9,818 nt of DNA from Candidatus Elusimicrobium euhamitermitis (GCA_031254225.1 JAIRUU010000021.1:1-9818); one strand, 5' to 3'. Positions 1 through 6,810 are shown, numbered from the stretch's first letter. The notes: generated from the letters alone by a model not told the origin. A program made the numbers and translations.

Positions 1-1514
1 TGCCCCGCGCCGAGCTCGCCGGCATCTTTTGTGTCGTCGTTAAAATCCTCGTTATTTAAGGCGCGCTTTTCATATCCTATAAGCCTGTAAGCCGCTACCT
101 GGGACGGATTAAACTCCACCTGAAACTTAACGTCTTTGGCAACGGTAAACATTGTCGCGCCGAACTCCTTAACAAATACTTTTTGGGCGTCAAAAAGGTC
201 ATTGATATACGCGTAGTTGCCGTTGCCTTTATTGGCGAGAAGCTGTATGCGCTCGTCCTTATAATTGCCCATGCCCACGCCTATGACGCTTAAAAAAACG
301 TCAGATTTTCTGGCTTCGGTTATCTGGGCTTCCATCTCTTTAGACGACGTGGGGCCCACATTAAAATCCCCGTCCGTGGCCAGAATCACGCGGTTGTTGC
401 CGTTTTTTATGAAATTGCTTTTTGCAACTTTATACGCCATAGTAAGACCGGAAGACCCGTTAGTGGAGCCGGACGCGTACAGCGAATCAATAACATCCCG
501 TATTTTTTGCTTGTCTTTGGCTTTGACTCCGTCCAGGCGTATATTGGTGCCGCCGGCGTAGGTTACTATGGAAACCATATCGGACGGGCGCAGTTTTTCA
601 ACGAGCATTTTAAGAGACTTTTTGATCAGCGGAAGCCGGTTTTCTTCTTCCATTGAACCGGAAATGTCTATCAGGAAAACCAGGTTTGCCCGCGGAAGAT
701 TTTCCTCGGTTATATCTTTGGCTTTCACGCCGATTTTCAGCAGTTTATGGCTGTCGTTCCACGGCGCGGGGGCGTATTGGGTTATTATGTTTACCGGTTT
801 ATCGTCTTTTGGCGCGGGATAATTGTAGCTGAAGTAATTGATAAACTCTTCCGCGCGCACAGCTTCTGCCGGCGGTATTTGGCCCTGCTCTATATACCGT
901 TTAACAATGGTGTAAGACGCTGTATCCACGTCAGCCGAGAAAGTAGACAGCGGCTCCGCCGCGGCAAGCTTAAACCTGTTTTGTTTAAACTCGGTATATT
1001 TTTCGTCATCCATATTATTATATGAAGGCTGCGAGGCCACTATTATTACCGGCATCGGCGGCTGGTAGGACATACCGCGGCCGGCAATGGGAGCAGCCGA
1101 TATTCCCATGCTGCTGTTTCTCATGAGAGCAATATTAGGAGCTTGTACGGCGGAAGGGCCCCATGTCGTCTTAGCAGAACTAAGAGATCCGGCAGCCTTA
1201 TACGCAACCATTGCTTTGGAAAGGTCGTTTGAGTTTGCAACAACCGCGGCGGGGGCTGATGACTGCGCAATCAACGATTCTTCCACAGGTTTGGAGCTAA
1301 AATCATCACTTATTATCCCTTGTTTCGGGATAACCATAAAGACAAGCACGCAAGCGGCAACCGCTGTCAGCCCTAAGCCAAAATATTTAAGCTTCGCGCT
1401 TTTGGCTTTGCCTTGTTTTACTTTATTATAGACCGCCTGTTTGTTGACGCCTTTGGGGTCAAAATCAAAGTCTTGGAATTTATTTATTATATCCTGTTCT
1501 GTATATTTTTTCAT
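1..1514 (-). CDS. Membrane-anchored VWA-domain protein, YfbK family (3' end beyond window)
   Basis: The frame is open for 504 codons from ATG 1512-1514 to the left edge, so the C-terminus is missing; E. coli YfbK is about 575 residues. Residues 1-43 are charged and probably cytoplasmic, 44-62 form one hydrophobic span (LGLGLTAVAACVLVFMVIP is the core), and 63-185 are a Ser/Ala/Pro-rich linker. TFSADVDTASY at 191-201 plus Y202 is the signature of the YfbK N-terminal VWA-associated domain. The VWA domain follows with a complete MIDAS metal site: DISGSM (D283, S285, S287), T351 in SGSTNGSSG, and TDGD (D381). A C-terminal DUF3520 region is expected beyond the edge. The start is fixed by an SD (GGAGG, rc of 1519-1523) and by an ATGA overlap with the upstream sigma gene, implying translational coupling. 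The biochemical role of this family is not established. The N-terminus could act as an anti-sigma segment (inference). Family call is firm; function is open. Confidence 0.9.
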   Translation of the reverse strand, partial: MKKYTEQDIINKFQDFDFDPKGVNKQAVYNKVKQGKAKSAKLKYFGLGLTAVAACVLVFMVIPKQGIISDDFSSKPVEESLIAQSSAPAAVVANSNDLSKAMVAYKAAGSLSSAKTTWGPSAVQAPNIALMRNSSMGISAAPIAGRGMSYQPPMPVIIVASQPSYNNMDDEKYTEFKQNRFKLAAAEPLSTFSADVDTASYTIVKRYIEQGQIPPAEAVRAEEFINYFSYNYPAPKDDKPVNIITQYAPAPWNDSHKLLKIGVKAKDITEENLPRANLVFLIDISGSMEEENRLPLIKKSLKMLVEKLRPSDMVSIVTYAGGTNIRLDGVKAKDKQKIRDVIDSLYASGSTNGSSGLTMAYKVAKSNFIKNGNNRVILATDGDFNVGPTSSKEMEAQITEARKSDVFLSVIGVGMGNYKDERIQLLANKGNGNYAYINDLFDAQKVFVKEFGATMFTVAKDVKFQVEFNPSQVAAYRLIGYEKRALNNEDFNDDTKDAGELGAG

Positions 1515-2005
1515 AAGACCTCCAGTGCTGTGCGGAGTTTTTGCATACTTCTGTTTAATATTGTGCCGACATTGCCCTCGCTCAAATTACACAAAGACGC
1601 AATTTGCCGGTTATTAAGGCCGGAGTAAAATTTGAGGGAAATTAAATCCTGTTCGCGGCGGCTAAGGTCCTTAACGGCAAGGAAGAGACGCTGCTTTTCC
1701 TCCTCCATGGCAAGAGCGTCTGGGATAGGAGTATCTGCCTGGGGGATATTTTCCTCAGTTTCGCCGAGCGAGAAAAACTTTTTTACATGGTAAAAACGGT
1801 AGTGGCTGTTAACCTGATTGCGGGCTATGGTAAATAACCATTGCGAAACATTGCCTTTGGCCGCGTCGTAGCTGGAGAGGTTTTTAAAAACATTCTGCCA
1901 GACAACCGCCGCCACGTCCTGCGCTTCCTGCGGGGATCGCACGCGGACTGATATATAGGCGAATATTTTATTGAAATATTCATTATATACTTGTTCAAAA
2001 TCCAT
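1511..2005 (-). CDS. RNA polymerase sigma-70 factor, ECF subfamily
   Basis: The product is 164 residues, a normal ECF size, with only sigma regions 2 and 4. Region 2 covers about residues 2-70 and includes AQDVAAVVWQNVFKNL and WLFTIARNQVNSHYR, the core-binding and -10-recognising helices. A variable acidic linker follows (about 80-103). Region 4 covers about 105-162 with the helix-turn-helix NNRQIASLCNLSEGNVGTIL for -35 binding. The protein would direct RNA polymerase to a dedicated promoter set. The start has a good SD (AGGAG, rc of 2012-2016). The stop TGA overlaps the ATG of the VWA gene (TCAT at 1511-1514 on the + strand), so the two are translated as a coupled pair, the arrangement usual for a sigma factor and its membrane-bound regulator. 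A palindromic element starts 37 bp upstream of the start codon and may carry or insulate the promoter. The regulon cannot be read from this window. Confidence 0.94.
   Translation of the reverse strand: MDFEQVYNEYFNKIFAYISVRVRSPQEAQDVAAVVWQNVFKNLSSYDAAKGNVSQWLFTIARNQVNSHYRFYHVKKFFSLGETEENIPQADTPIPDALAMEEEKQRLFLAVKDLSRREQDLISLKFYSGLNNRQIASLCNLSEGNVGTILNRSMQKLRTALEVL
1519..1523 (-). promoter_or_regulatory. Shine-Dalgarno site of the VWA gene
   Basis: GGAGG on the minus strand, 4 nt before ATG 1512-1514. It lies inside the sigma-factor coding sequence and, with the ATGA overlap, supports this start and coupled translation. Confidence 0.7.
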
Positions 2006-2011
2006 AAAATA

Positions 2012-2016
2012 CTCCT
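2012..2016 (-). promoter_or_regulatory. Shine-Dalgarno site of the ECF sigma gene
   Basis: AGGAG on the minus strand, 6 nt before the ATG at 2003-2005. It decides the start of the sigma factor. Confidence 0.7.
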
Positions 2017-2041
2017 ATCGGTCTGTAAAATTGAAGGCCTT

Positions 2042-2230
2042 GGGTGAGCAGATACGCATTATGCTTCCTGCGCGGCCGCCGGATTTTTTGAAAAATTTAA
2101 TTTTCTTTGCAACGCGCGCAGCCGAACAGCGGAGCCTGCGTAAGGAGCAAAAAAATTAAATTTTTCAAAAATACGGTGCTGCCCGAAGGGTTTGAAAAAC
2201 GCAGGAATCATAATGCGTATCTGCTCACCC
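2042..2230. repeat. 189-bp palindromic element with 31-bp terminal inverted repeats (MITE-like)
   Basis: The outer arms 2042-2072 and 2200-2230 are inverted copies of each other, 31 bp with one mismatch, beginning GGGTGAGCAGATACGC. A second, inner pair of arms, 2083-2110 and 2147-2172, is AT-rich and matches with two one-base length differences. The centre (2111-2146) carries a small CGCAG/CTGCG hairpin. The whole unit would fold into one long interrupted hairpin as RNA from either strand. It fills most of the 2006-2342 gap between the nitroreductase and sigma genes. It has no coding capacity and no clear target-site duplication; only an 8-bp palindrome AAGGCCTT abuts its left end. A non-autonomous transposable element or a bacterial intergenic palindrome are both possible. 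The 112 bp from 2231 to 2342 are AT-rich with no feature I can name. Confidence 0.85.
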
Positions 2231-2342
2231 TACTAATACTACACATGAAAAACAAAAGTATAACGTCTTCCTTATTTTAAACAATAAAGAAGTTAATTCA
2301 AAATAACTAAAAAGACTATGTTTTTCTCAGACGGTAAAATTT

Positions 2343-2891
2343 TTACTGTTTGTATTTATTATGGAAGATAACTTCCCGCGCGGTTTTGCGCGGGCGGGGG
2401 GCAGGGCTTTCCGCGGGATATCCGGCGCTGAGCAGGAGTTCAACTTTCTGCCCGTTGCCGAGGTTTAAAAATTTGGCGGCTTTTTTGTGGTCAAACCAGC
2501 CGATATAACACGTTCCCAGGCCCTGCTCCTGCGCGGCCAGCGTCAGATAGCCGGTGCTTATGCCCTGGTCAATCAGATAAAACGACGTCTGGCAGACAAT
2601 GTTGCCCACCCTGCTGCTCCAATTGCCTTTGTTGGAAATCACGGCTATTATAACCGGCGCGGCGGCCGCAAATTTTGTGCTTGAATAAATGCCCGTAAAA
2701 ACCGTTTCGCAAAATTTATTTTTGGCTTCTTTGTCCGTAAAAACCACATATTCCCACGGCTGGGCGTTGCACGCGCTGGGCGCCATGCGCGCGGCCTCAA
2801 GCAGGGCGTTTATTTTTTCCGGCTCCACGGGTTTGTCCTGGTATTTTCTGACGCTTCTTCTGTCTTCAATAAGTTTTAAGATTGATGTCAT
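2343..2891 (-). CDS. Nitroreductase-family FMN-dependent oxidoreductase
   Basis: This 182-residue protein matches the short single-domain nitroreductase family, which binds FMN and uses NAD(P)H to reduce nitro, quinone or flavin substrates, normally as a cytoplasmic homodimer. RRSVRKY at 11-17 is the FMN-phosphate-binding segment, PSACNAQPW at 38-46 is the second flavin contact, AAQEQGLGTCYIGWF at 119-133 is the conserved helix and glycine turn, and LSAGYP at 154-159 followed by PRPRKTAREVIF completes the fold. The physiological substrate cannot be deduced. The start is supported by an SD, GGAGGA (rc of 2901-2906), 9 nt upstream. It lies downstream of murD on the same strand, but a 136-bp palindromic repeat separates them and touches its SD, so co-transcription is uncertain. 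No convincing terminator follows it. Confidence 0.93.
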   Translation of the reverse strand: MTSILKLIEDRRSVRKYQDKPVEPEKINALLEAARMAPSACNAQPWEYVVFTDKEAKNKFCETVFTGIYSSTKFAAAAPVIIAVISNKGNWSSRVGNIVCQTSFYLIDQGISTGYLTLAAQEQGLGTCYIGWFDHKKAAKFLNLGNGQKVELLLSAGYPAESPAPRPRKTAREVIFHNKYKQ

Positions 2892-2900
2892 AATGTTATA

Positions 2901-2906
2901 TCCTCC
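2901..2906 (-). promoter_or_regulatory. Shine-Dalgarno site of the nitroreductase gene
   Basis: GGAGGA on the minus strand, 9 nt before the ATG at 2889-2891. It directly abuts the inverted-repeat arm starting at 2907, so folding of the repeat could affect access to the site. Confidence 0.65.
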
Positions 2907-3042
2907 GTCATTCTGAGCGCGCCGTTCCCGCCGGAGGCGGCCGCGCGCGAGAATCTTCCTTTATTGTCCGTCATTTGTCCAAGCGTCTGAATTTAAAAAA
3001 AGTAATTGAAGATTCTTACGTCGTTTCACTCCTCAGAATGAC
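2907..3042. repeat. 136-bp inverted-repeat element with GTCATTCTGAG ends
   Basis: The ends 2907-2917 (GTCATTCTGAG) and 3032-3042 (CTCAGAATGAC) are perfect 11-bp inverted repeats. A nested pair, AGAATCTTC at 2950-2958 and GAAGATTCT at 3008-3016, is also perfect. The element fills the gap between the murD stop (3045) and the SD of the nitroreductase gene. I recall similar GTCATTCTGAG...GAATCT sequences as dispersed intergenic repeats in several unrelated bacteria. On the minus-strand transcript it would form a hairpin after murD and could act as an RNA-processing or attenuation site, although no T-run follows. Confidence 0.8.
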
Positions 3043-3044
3043 TT

Positions 3045-4439
3045 TTATTTTACAGCGGCGCAATTTTCCTCCGCCCCGGCCAAAGCGCGGCAGACTTTTT
3101 TAAAATATTTGCCGCGCTCCTCAAAATTTTTAAACTGGTCAAAAGACGCGCACGCCGGAGATAAAAGCAAAATATCGCCCGCGGCTCCGTTTTCAAAAAC
3201 ATATTTTACGGCGTTGTCAATAATTCCGCAGTCAAAAATATCCGGATAAAAAGACAGGTCCGCGCGGATTTTGGGACTCGCTTCCCCGACGGTCAAAACG
3301 CCTCTGCACTTTTTTTCAATAAGCGGTCCAAGAATATCATAAGGCATTCCCTTGTCCCTGCCGCCTAAAATGAGCCAAATGTTTTGCTCGTCCGGCATAG
3401 CCCTTAGCGCGATAACGGTTGACTCAACGTTTGTGGCTTTTGAGTCGTCAATGCACCTTATTCCTTTATAAACGAGAAATTCCTCAATCCTGTGCGTCAC
3501 GCCTTTAAAATTATTAAAAGCGCGCTGTATTGAAGCCGCGCCTACGCCCATTACGATAGCCAGCAACGCGGCGGCCATGGCGTTTTCAACGTTATGAATG
3601 CCGAGCAGCTTTGGCGGCTTTAACGCCGTTCCGCTGCTGAAAACCAGTTCGTCTCCGTCGTAAAAAACATGCGCGCGCGCTTTATGCTGCGGCGTTGTCG
3701 CGAAACACATAACTTTGCTTTTTATTCTTTTTGTTATGCCCAGACAGTTTTCGTCCGCGCCGTTTATTATGGCAAAATCAGAAGAGTTTTGAAATTTAAA
3801 AATTTTCTTTTTGGCCGCCATATACCGTTCAAAAGAGCCGTGATGGTCAATATGGTCAGGCGTAATATTTAGAACCGCGGCCGCGCGCGGTTTAAAAAAA
3901 ATGCTGTCTTCCAGCTGGTAGCTGGAAAGTTCGGCCACCACATAATCCCCGCTTTTTATTTTATCCGCGTAATTTGAAAGCGGGTCCCCCACGTTGCCGG
4001 CCATAAAAACTTTTTTGCCGTTTTTCTTGTCTTTACAATGCTGCCTGAACACGGCGGCAGTAAGCATTGTCGTAGTGGTTTTGCCGTTGGTGCCGGTTAT
4101 CGCTATTATTTTTGCGGATTTGGGAATAAAAGAAACCGCCACTTCAGTTTCGCTGAAAATTTTGATTCCTTTTCTTTTTGCTTTTAATAAAACCGGCGCA
4201 TGGCCCGGCATACCAGGACTTTTGACTATAAACGCGCAGTCAAAAATTTTGTCCGTATGCCCGTTGGTTTCAATTTCAACGTTTTTGCCTAAATTAAATT
4301 TTCCGGCGTCCGCGTTTTTGGCCTCGCTCACTAAAACTTTAAACCCCTTTTTGGCAAGCAGCTTCGCGGCGGCAACTCCGCTTTTGCCAAGCCCCAGCAC
4401 GCACGCTTTTTTACCCTTAAAATCACTCGCTTTAAACAT
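3045..4439 (-). CDS. murD: UDP-N-acetylmuramoyl-L-alanine--D-glutamate ligase
   Basis: This enzyme adds D-glutamate to UDP-MurNAc-L-Ala with ATP, the second amino-acid step of cytoplasmic peptidoglycan precursor synthesis. At 464 residues it has normal MurD length and all three Mur-ligase domains. The N-terminal UDP-binding fold has LGLGKSG (15-21). The central ATPase domain has the P-loop GTNGKTTT (116-123), AELSSYQLE (169-177), LNITPDHIDHHG (190-201) and K210 in YMAAK, the expected carbamylated lysine. The C-terminal domain has HRIE (316-319), DDSKATN (331-337), LGGRDKG (358-364) and SPACASFDQFKNFEERG (427-443), a typical MurD ending. The start has an SD (GGAGT, rc of 4447-4451) 7 nt upstream. 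It lies 54 bp downstream of murE on the same strand, so the two are likely co-transcribed. The murF and mraY genes that often separate them are absent. Confidence 0.97.
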   Translation of the reverse strand: MFKASDFKGKKACVLGLGKSGVAAAKLLAKKGFKVLVSEAKNADAGKFNLGKNVEIETNGHTDKIFDCAFIVKSPGMPGHAPVLLKAKRKGIKIFSETEVAVSFIPKSAKIIAITGTNGKTTTTMLTAAVFRQHCKDKKNGKKVFMAGNVGDPLSNYADKIKSGDYVVAELSSYQLEDSIFFKPRAAAVLNITPDHIDHHGSFERYMAAKKKIFKFQNSSDFAIINGADENCLGITKRIKSKVMCFATTPQHKARAHVFYDGDELVFSSGTALKPPKLLGIHNVENAMAAALLAIVMGVGAASIQRAFNNFKGVTHRIEEFLVYKGIRCIDDSKATNVESTVIALRAMPDEQNIWLILGGRDKGMPYDILGPLIEKKCRGVLTVGEASPKIRADLSFYPDIFDCGIIDNAVKYVFENGAAGDILLLSPACASFDQFKNFEERGKYFKKVCRALAGAEENCAAVK

Positions 4440-4446
4440 TATTAAT

Positions 4447-4451
4447 ACTCC
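4447..4451 (-). promoter_or_regulatory. Shine-Dalgarno site of murD
   Basis: GGAGT on the minus strand, 7 nt before the murD ATG at 4437-4439, supporting that start and independent initiation after murE. Confidence 0.6.
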
Positions 4452-4466
4452 GTCCTCAAATTTCTT

Positions 4467-4489
4467 TCCTCCGCCTGAAAGGGGGAGGA
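4467..4489. repeat. Small hairpin between murE and murD
   Basis: TCCTCC (4467-4472) pairs with GGAGGA (4484-4489), and inside it CCT (4474-4476) pairs with AGG (4480-4482) around a GAA loop, with one mismatched pair between. It begins 4 bp from the murE stop. No T-run follows on the minus strand, so it is unlikely to be an efficient terminator. The C-run/G-run design resembles the hairpins at 6907-6941 and 9198-9222. Confidence 0.5.
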
Positions 4490-4493
4490 TAAT

Positions 4494-5924
4494 CTACTTA
4501 TACCCCAATTCGCCCAACAATTCTTTTGCCGTGTTCTGGTCGGAAAACGGTATCGTCGTATTTCCCAAAATCTGGTAATCCTCATGCCCTTTGCCGGTTA
4601 TGAGCAAAATATCCTGCTCCCCGCATAACCGCAGGCCGGCCTTAACAGCCTGGCCGCGGTCAGGTATAACCTGGTAATTTGTGTAGCCCGAAAGCCCTTT
4701 CAAAATATCTTTAAAAATATTTTCCGGCTCTTCGCGGCGCGGATTGTCGTTTGTTATGATTACGTGGGAGCTGTTTTGCGCGGCCGCAAGACCCATAAAA
4801 GGACGCTTGGTCGCGTCCCGCTCCCCGCCGCAGCCGAACACGGTTATGATATTGCCGCGTTTATACGGGTTTAAAGTTTCATAGGCGCGCAGCATGCTTT
4901 CCGTCGTATAAGCAAAATCAACAAAAACGTAAAACGGCTGGCCGCAGTCAATCCTTTCCATCCTGCCCGGCACGCCTTTTAAAGCGGCAAGCCCGCGCAG
5001 CGCGGAGGGCAAATCCACGCCGTAAGCAAGCGCGGCTCTAAGCGCAAAAAGCGCATTGTGCAAATTATGCCGCCCGAGCAGGTTTATATGCCCCGCGCGG
5101 CCCGCGTAATTAAAATCAACGCCGTTTAAACTTTCTTTAATATCGGACGTTTCCGACAAAGAACATTCAAATATTTTCAGCCTGTCTTTAAAATCTTTAA
5201 TCAGCCTGCCGCCGTATTCGTCGTCGGAATTAACAAGCGCGGTTTTGGTGTTTTTGCCGTTTTCAACTATTGACGTAAAAAGTTTTTCTTTGGCTTTAAA
5301 ATAATTTTCAAAAGTTTTATGAAAGTCCAAATGGTCCCGCTGCAAATTCGTAAAAATTCCCAAATCAAACTCTATGCCGTGCACGCGGCGCAGCTCAAGC
5401 GCGTGGGAAGAAACTTCCATGACCAAAACTTTTGTGCCGCGGCGGCGCATTTCGTCAAGCATATAATAAAGATAGAGCGCGGCGGGCGTGGTGTTGGGCG
5501 CTTTGGAAAAAACTTCGCCGTTAATCCTGTAATTTATAGTTCCTATGACCGAGACTGGAACGCCGGCTTCCTTAAAAATACTTTCCAGCATATAAGTAAT
5601 GCTGGTTTTGCCTTTTGTGCCGGTAACGCCTATTACAAAAAACGCTTTTGACGGATTTTTATAAAATTTAACCGCCGCGTCCGCCATGGCAAAATCAATA
5701 TCATCAACGCGCAGGTACGGAACAGGATAGTCTTTTTTGGCCGGCTCCGTGGAAACTACGGCGACCGCGCCCTTTGAAACGGCGTCGTCAATATAATCGT
5801 TGCCGTCAACCTTGCTGCCTTTGACCGCAAAGAATACGTCCCCGGGAACCACGATTTTGGAGTTCTGGGTTATTTCCCCGACGGCAACGTCGCTGTCAAT
5901 GTTTAAAAGTTCTCTTAAATTCAT
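4494..5924 (-). CDS. murE: UDP-MurNAc-L-Ala-D-Glu:meso-diaminopimelate ligase
   Basis: This enzyme adds the third residue of the peptidoglycan stem peptide, using ATP in the cytoplasm. The 476 residues cover all three Mur-ligase domains. The N-terminus starts MNLRELL and has DVFFAVKG (29-36). The central domain has the P-loop GTKGKTS (102-108), NTTP (144-147), MEVSSHAL (169-176), FTNLQRDHLDFH (191-202) and K212 in YFKAK, the likely carbamylated lysine. The C-terminal domain has GVPGRME (317-323), FGCGGERD (363-370), the DNPR motif (393-396) and GKGHEDYQ (444-451). DNPR and GKGHE are the known markers for meso-DAP rather than lysine. The normally well-kept AHTP motif reads AYTT (338-341), a departure worth noting. 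The start matches family N-termini, but no SD precedes it; the neighbouring divergent start is only 11 bp away, so its promoter must overlap that gene or the mRNA is nearly leaderless. murD follows after 54 bp. Confidence 0.96.
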   Translation of the reverse strand: MNLRELLNIDSDVAVGEITQNSKIVVPGDVFFAVKGSKVDGNDYIDDAVSKGAVAVVSTEPAKKDYPVPYLRVDDIDFAMADAAVKFYKNPSKAFFVIGVTGTKGKTSITYMLESIFKEAGVPVSVIGTINYRINGEVFSKAPNTTPAALYLYYMLDEMRRRGTKVLVMEVSSHALELRRVHGIEFDLGIFTNLQRDHLDFHKTFENYFKAKEKLFTSIVENGKNTKTALVNSDDEYGGRLIKDFKDRLKIFECSLSETSDIKESLNGVDFNYAGRAGHINLLGRHNLHNALFALRAALAYGVDLPSALRGLAALKGVPGRMERIDCGQPFYVFVDFAYTTESMLRAYETLNPYKRGNIITVFGCGGERDATKRPFMGLAAAQNSSHVIITNDNPRREEPENIFKDILKGLSGYTNYQVIPDRGQAVKAGLRLCGEQDILLITGKGHEDYQILGNTTIPFSDQNTAKELLGELGYK

Positions 5925-5935
5925 AAAATATAAGT
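5925..5935. promoter_or_regulatory. 11-bp divergent gap between murE and the DUF2400 gene
   Basis: Only 11 A/T-rich bases separate two start codons that face away from each other, and neither has an SD. TAAAAT at 5924-5929 reads rightwards and CATACT (rc of 5933-5938) reads leftwards. Each sits where a -10 box would place transcription start at or within about two bases of the start codon. The promoters are inferred from position and weak matches only. Confidence 0.35.
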
Positions 5936-6682
5936 ATGAAAAATAAATTAGACGCCTTATATAAAAAGTATAACAAAAAAAGTTTGGTAAGCCCCGACCC
6001 TTTGCAGTTTCTTTATAATTATAAAAATATCAGAGACAGGGAGATAGCGGGGCTTATAGCGGCTTGTTTTGCTTACGGCAACGTAAGGCAGATTATTAAA
6101 ACCGTCGGACTGATTTTAGAACGCATGGGAAACCCGCGCGAGTTTATTGAAAACGGCAATTTTACGGTTTACAAAAATTTCAAATACCGTTTTACCACTG
6201 AAGAACAACTTATAAACTTTTTAACCGCCATACAAAAAATAATACGCAAATACGGCAGCCTTGAAAAATGTTTTTTAAGTTACTATGACGACAGCCAGCC
6301 CAACATAATTCCCGCGCTGCGCGGCTTTGCGGCGGAACTGCGGAGCTTTGGCCCCGTGGGCACCCTTGTGCCGGACCCTGCAAAAAACAGCGCGCTCAAA
6401 CGTCTCAACTTATTCCTGCGCTGGATGGTGCGCCGCGACGAGGTGGACCCGGGCGGCTGGACAAAAGTAAGCCCGTCAAAACTTATAGTCCCCCTTGACG
6501 TTCACATGCACCGCAACGCCCGCAGGCTGGGCCTGACGACAAGAAACCCCGCGGACATGACGACCGCCGCCGAAATCAGCGCCGCTTTTGCAAAATACTG
6601 CAAAGAAGACCCAATTAAATATGATTTCTGCATAACCCGCTTCGGCATACGCGACGACATGGACGAGTCGGAACTAGAATAG
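5936..6682 (+). CDS. TIGR02757/DUF2400 family protein of unknown function
   Basis: The 248-residue protein shows the pattern of the TIGR02757 (DUF2400) family: an N-terminal helix LDALYKKYN (5-13), EIAGLIAACFAYGN (36-49, usual form AAxxAxG), LKRLNLFLRWMVRRDEVDPGGW (start L154, end W175), then LIVPLDVHMHRNARRLGL (183-200) and DPIKYDFCITRFGI (225-238). No signal peptide or membrane span is seen, so it is probably cytoplasmic. The family has no established function that I know of. The PLDVH...RLGL segment resembles the catalytic-Asp region of HhH-GPD DNA glycosylases such as endonuclease III (VDTH...NR), although no glycine-rich hairpin motif LPGVG is present, so a DNA-repair relationship is only suggestive. 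The start matches family N-termini but has no SD. It diverges from murE. Confidence 0.88.
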   Translation: MKNKLDALYKKYNKKSLVSPDPLQFLYNYKNIRDREIAGLIAACFAYGNVRQIIKTVGLILERMGNPREFIENGNFTVYKNFKYRFTTEEQLINFLTAIQKIIRKYGSLEKCFLSYYDDSQPNIIPALRGFAAELRSFGPVGTLVPDPAKNSALKRLNLFLRWMVRRDEVDPGGWTKVSPSKLIVPLDVHMHRNARRLGLTTRNPADMTTAAEISAAFAKYCKEDPIKYDFCITRFGIRDDMDESELE

Positions 6683-6764
6683 CCTTCTTTATCCTGGCAG
6701 GTGCCTGCCGCGCCGTAGCGCAGCGTAGGCGGGTGAGGGTTCTGTACACAAATATATAGCCGTT

Positions 6765-6810
6765 AATTCCCCCTTTTAGGGGGAAACCCCCGAAGGGGAA
6801 AGGGGTAAAT
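6765..6810 (+). repeat. 46-bp dispersed repeat, copy 1 (double hairpin)
   Basis: It is identical over 46 bp to the reverse complement of 9270-9315. It contains two back-to-back hairpins: TTCCCCC/GGGGGAA around TTTTA (6767-6785), and CCCC/GGGG around CGAA (6787-6798). It lies 82 bp after the stop of the DUF2400 gene. Weaker similarity continues past 6810 (ACGTT shared). Confidence 0.9.

Noticed and set aside
1087..1431. A 114-codon plus-strand frame opposite the VWA gene.
   Set aside because: The minus-strand frame has the membrane span, VWA motifs and SD; this one is a shadow.
2042..2230. An insertion sequence or CRISPR unit.
   Set aside because: There is no transposase frame, no clear target duplication, and no regularly spaced direct repeats.
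2334..2347. GTAAAA/TTTTAC palindrome at the nitroreductase stop as a terminator.
   Set aside because: The stem is short and AT-only and no T-run follows on the minus strand.
3994..4578. A 194-codon plus-strand reading frame across the murD start and murE end.
   Set aside because: It is antisense to two clear Mur ligases, has hydrophobic low-complexity translation from reversed Lys codons, and resembles no protein I know.
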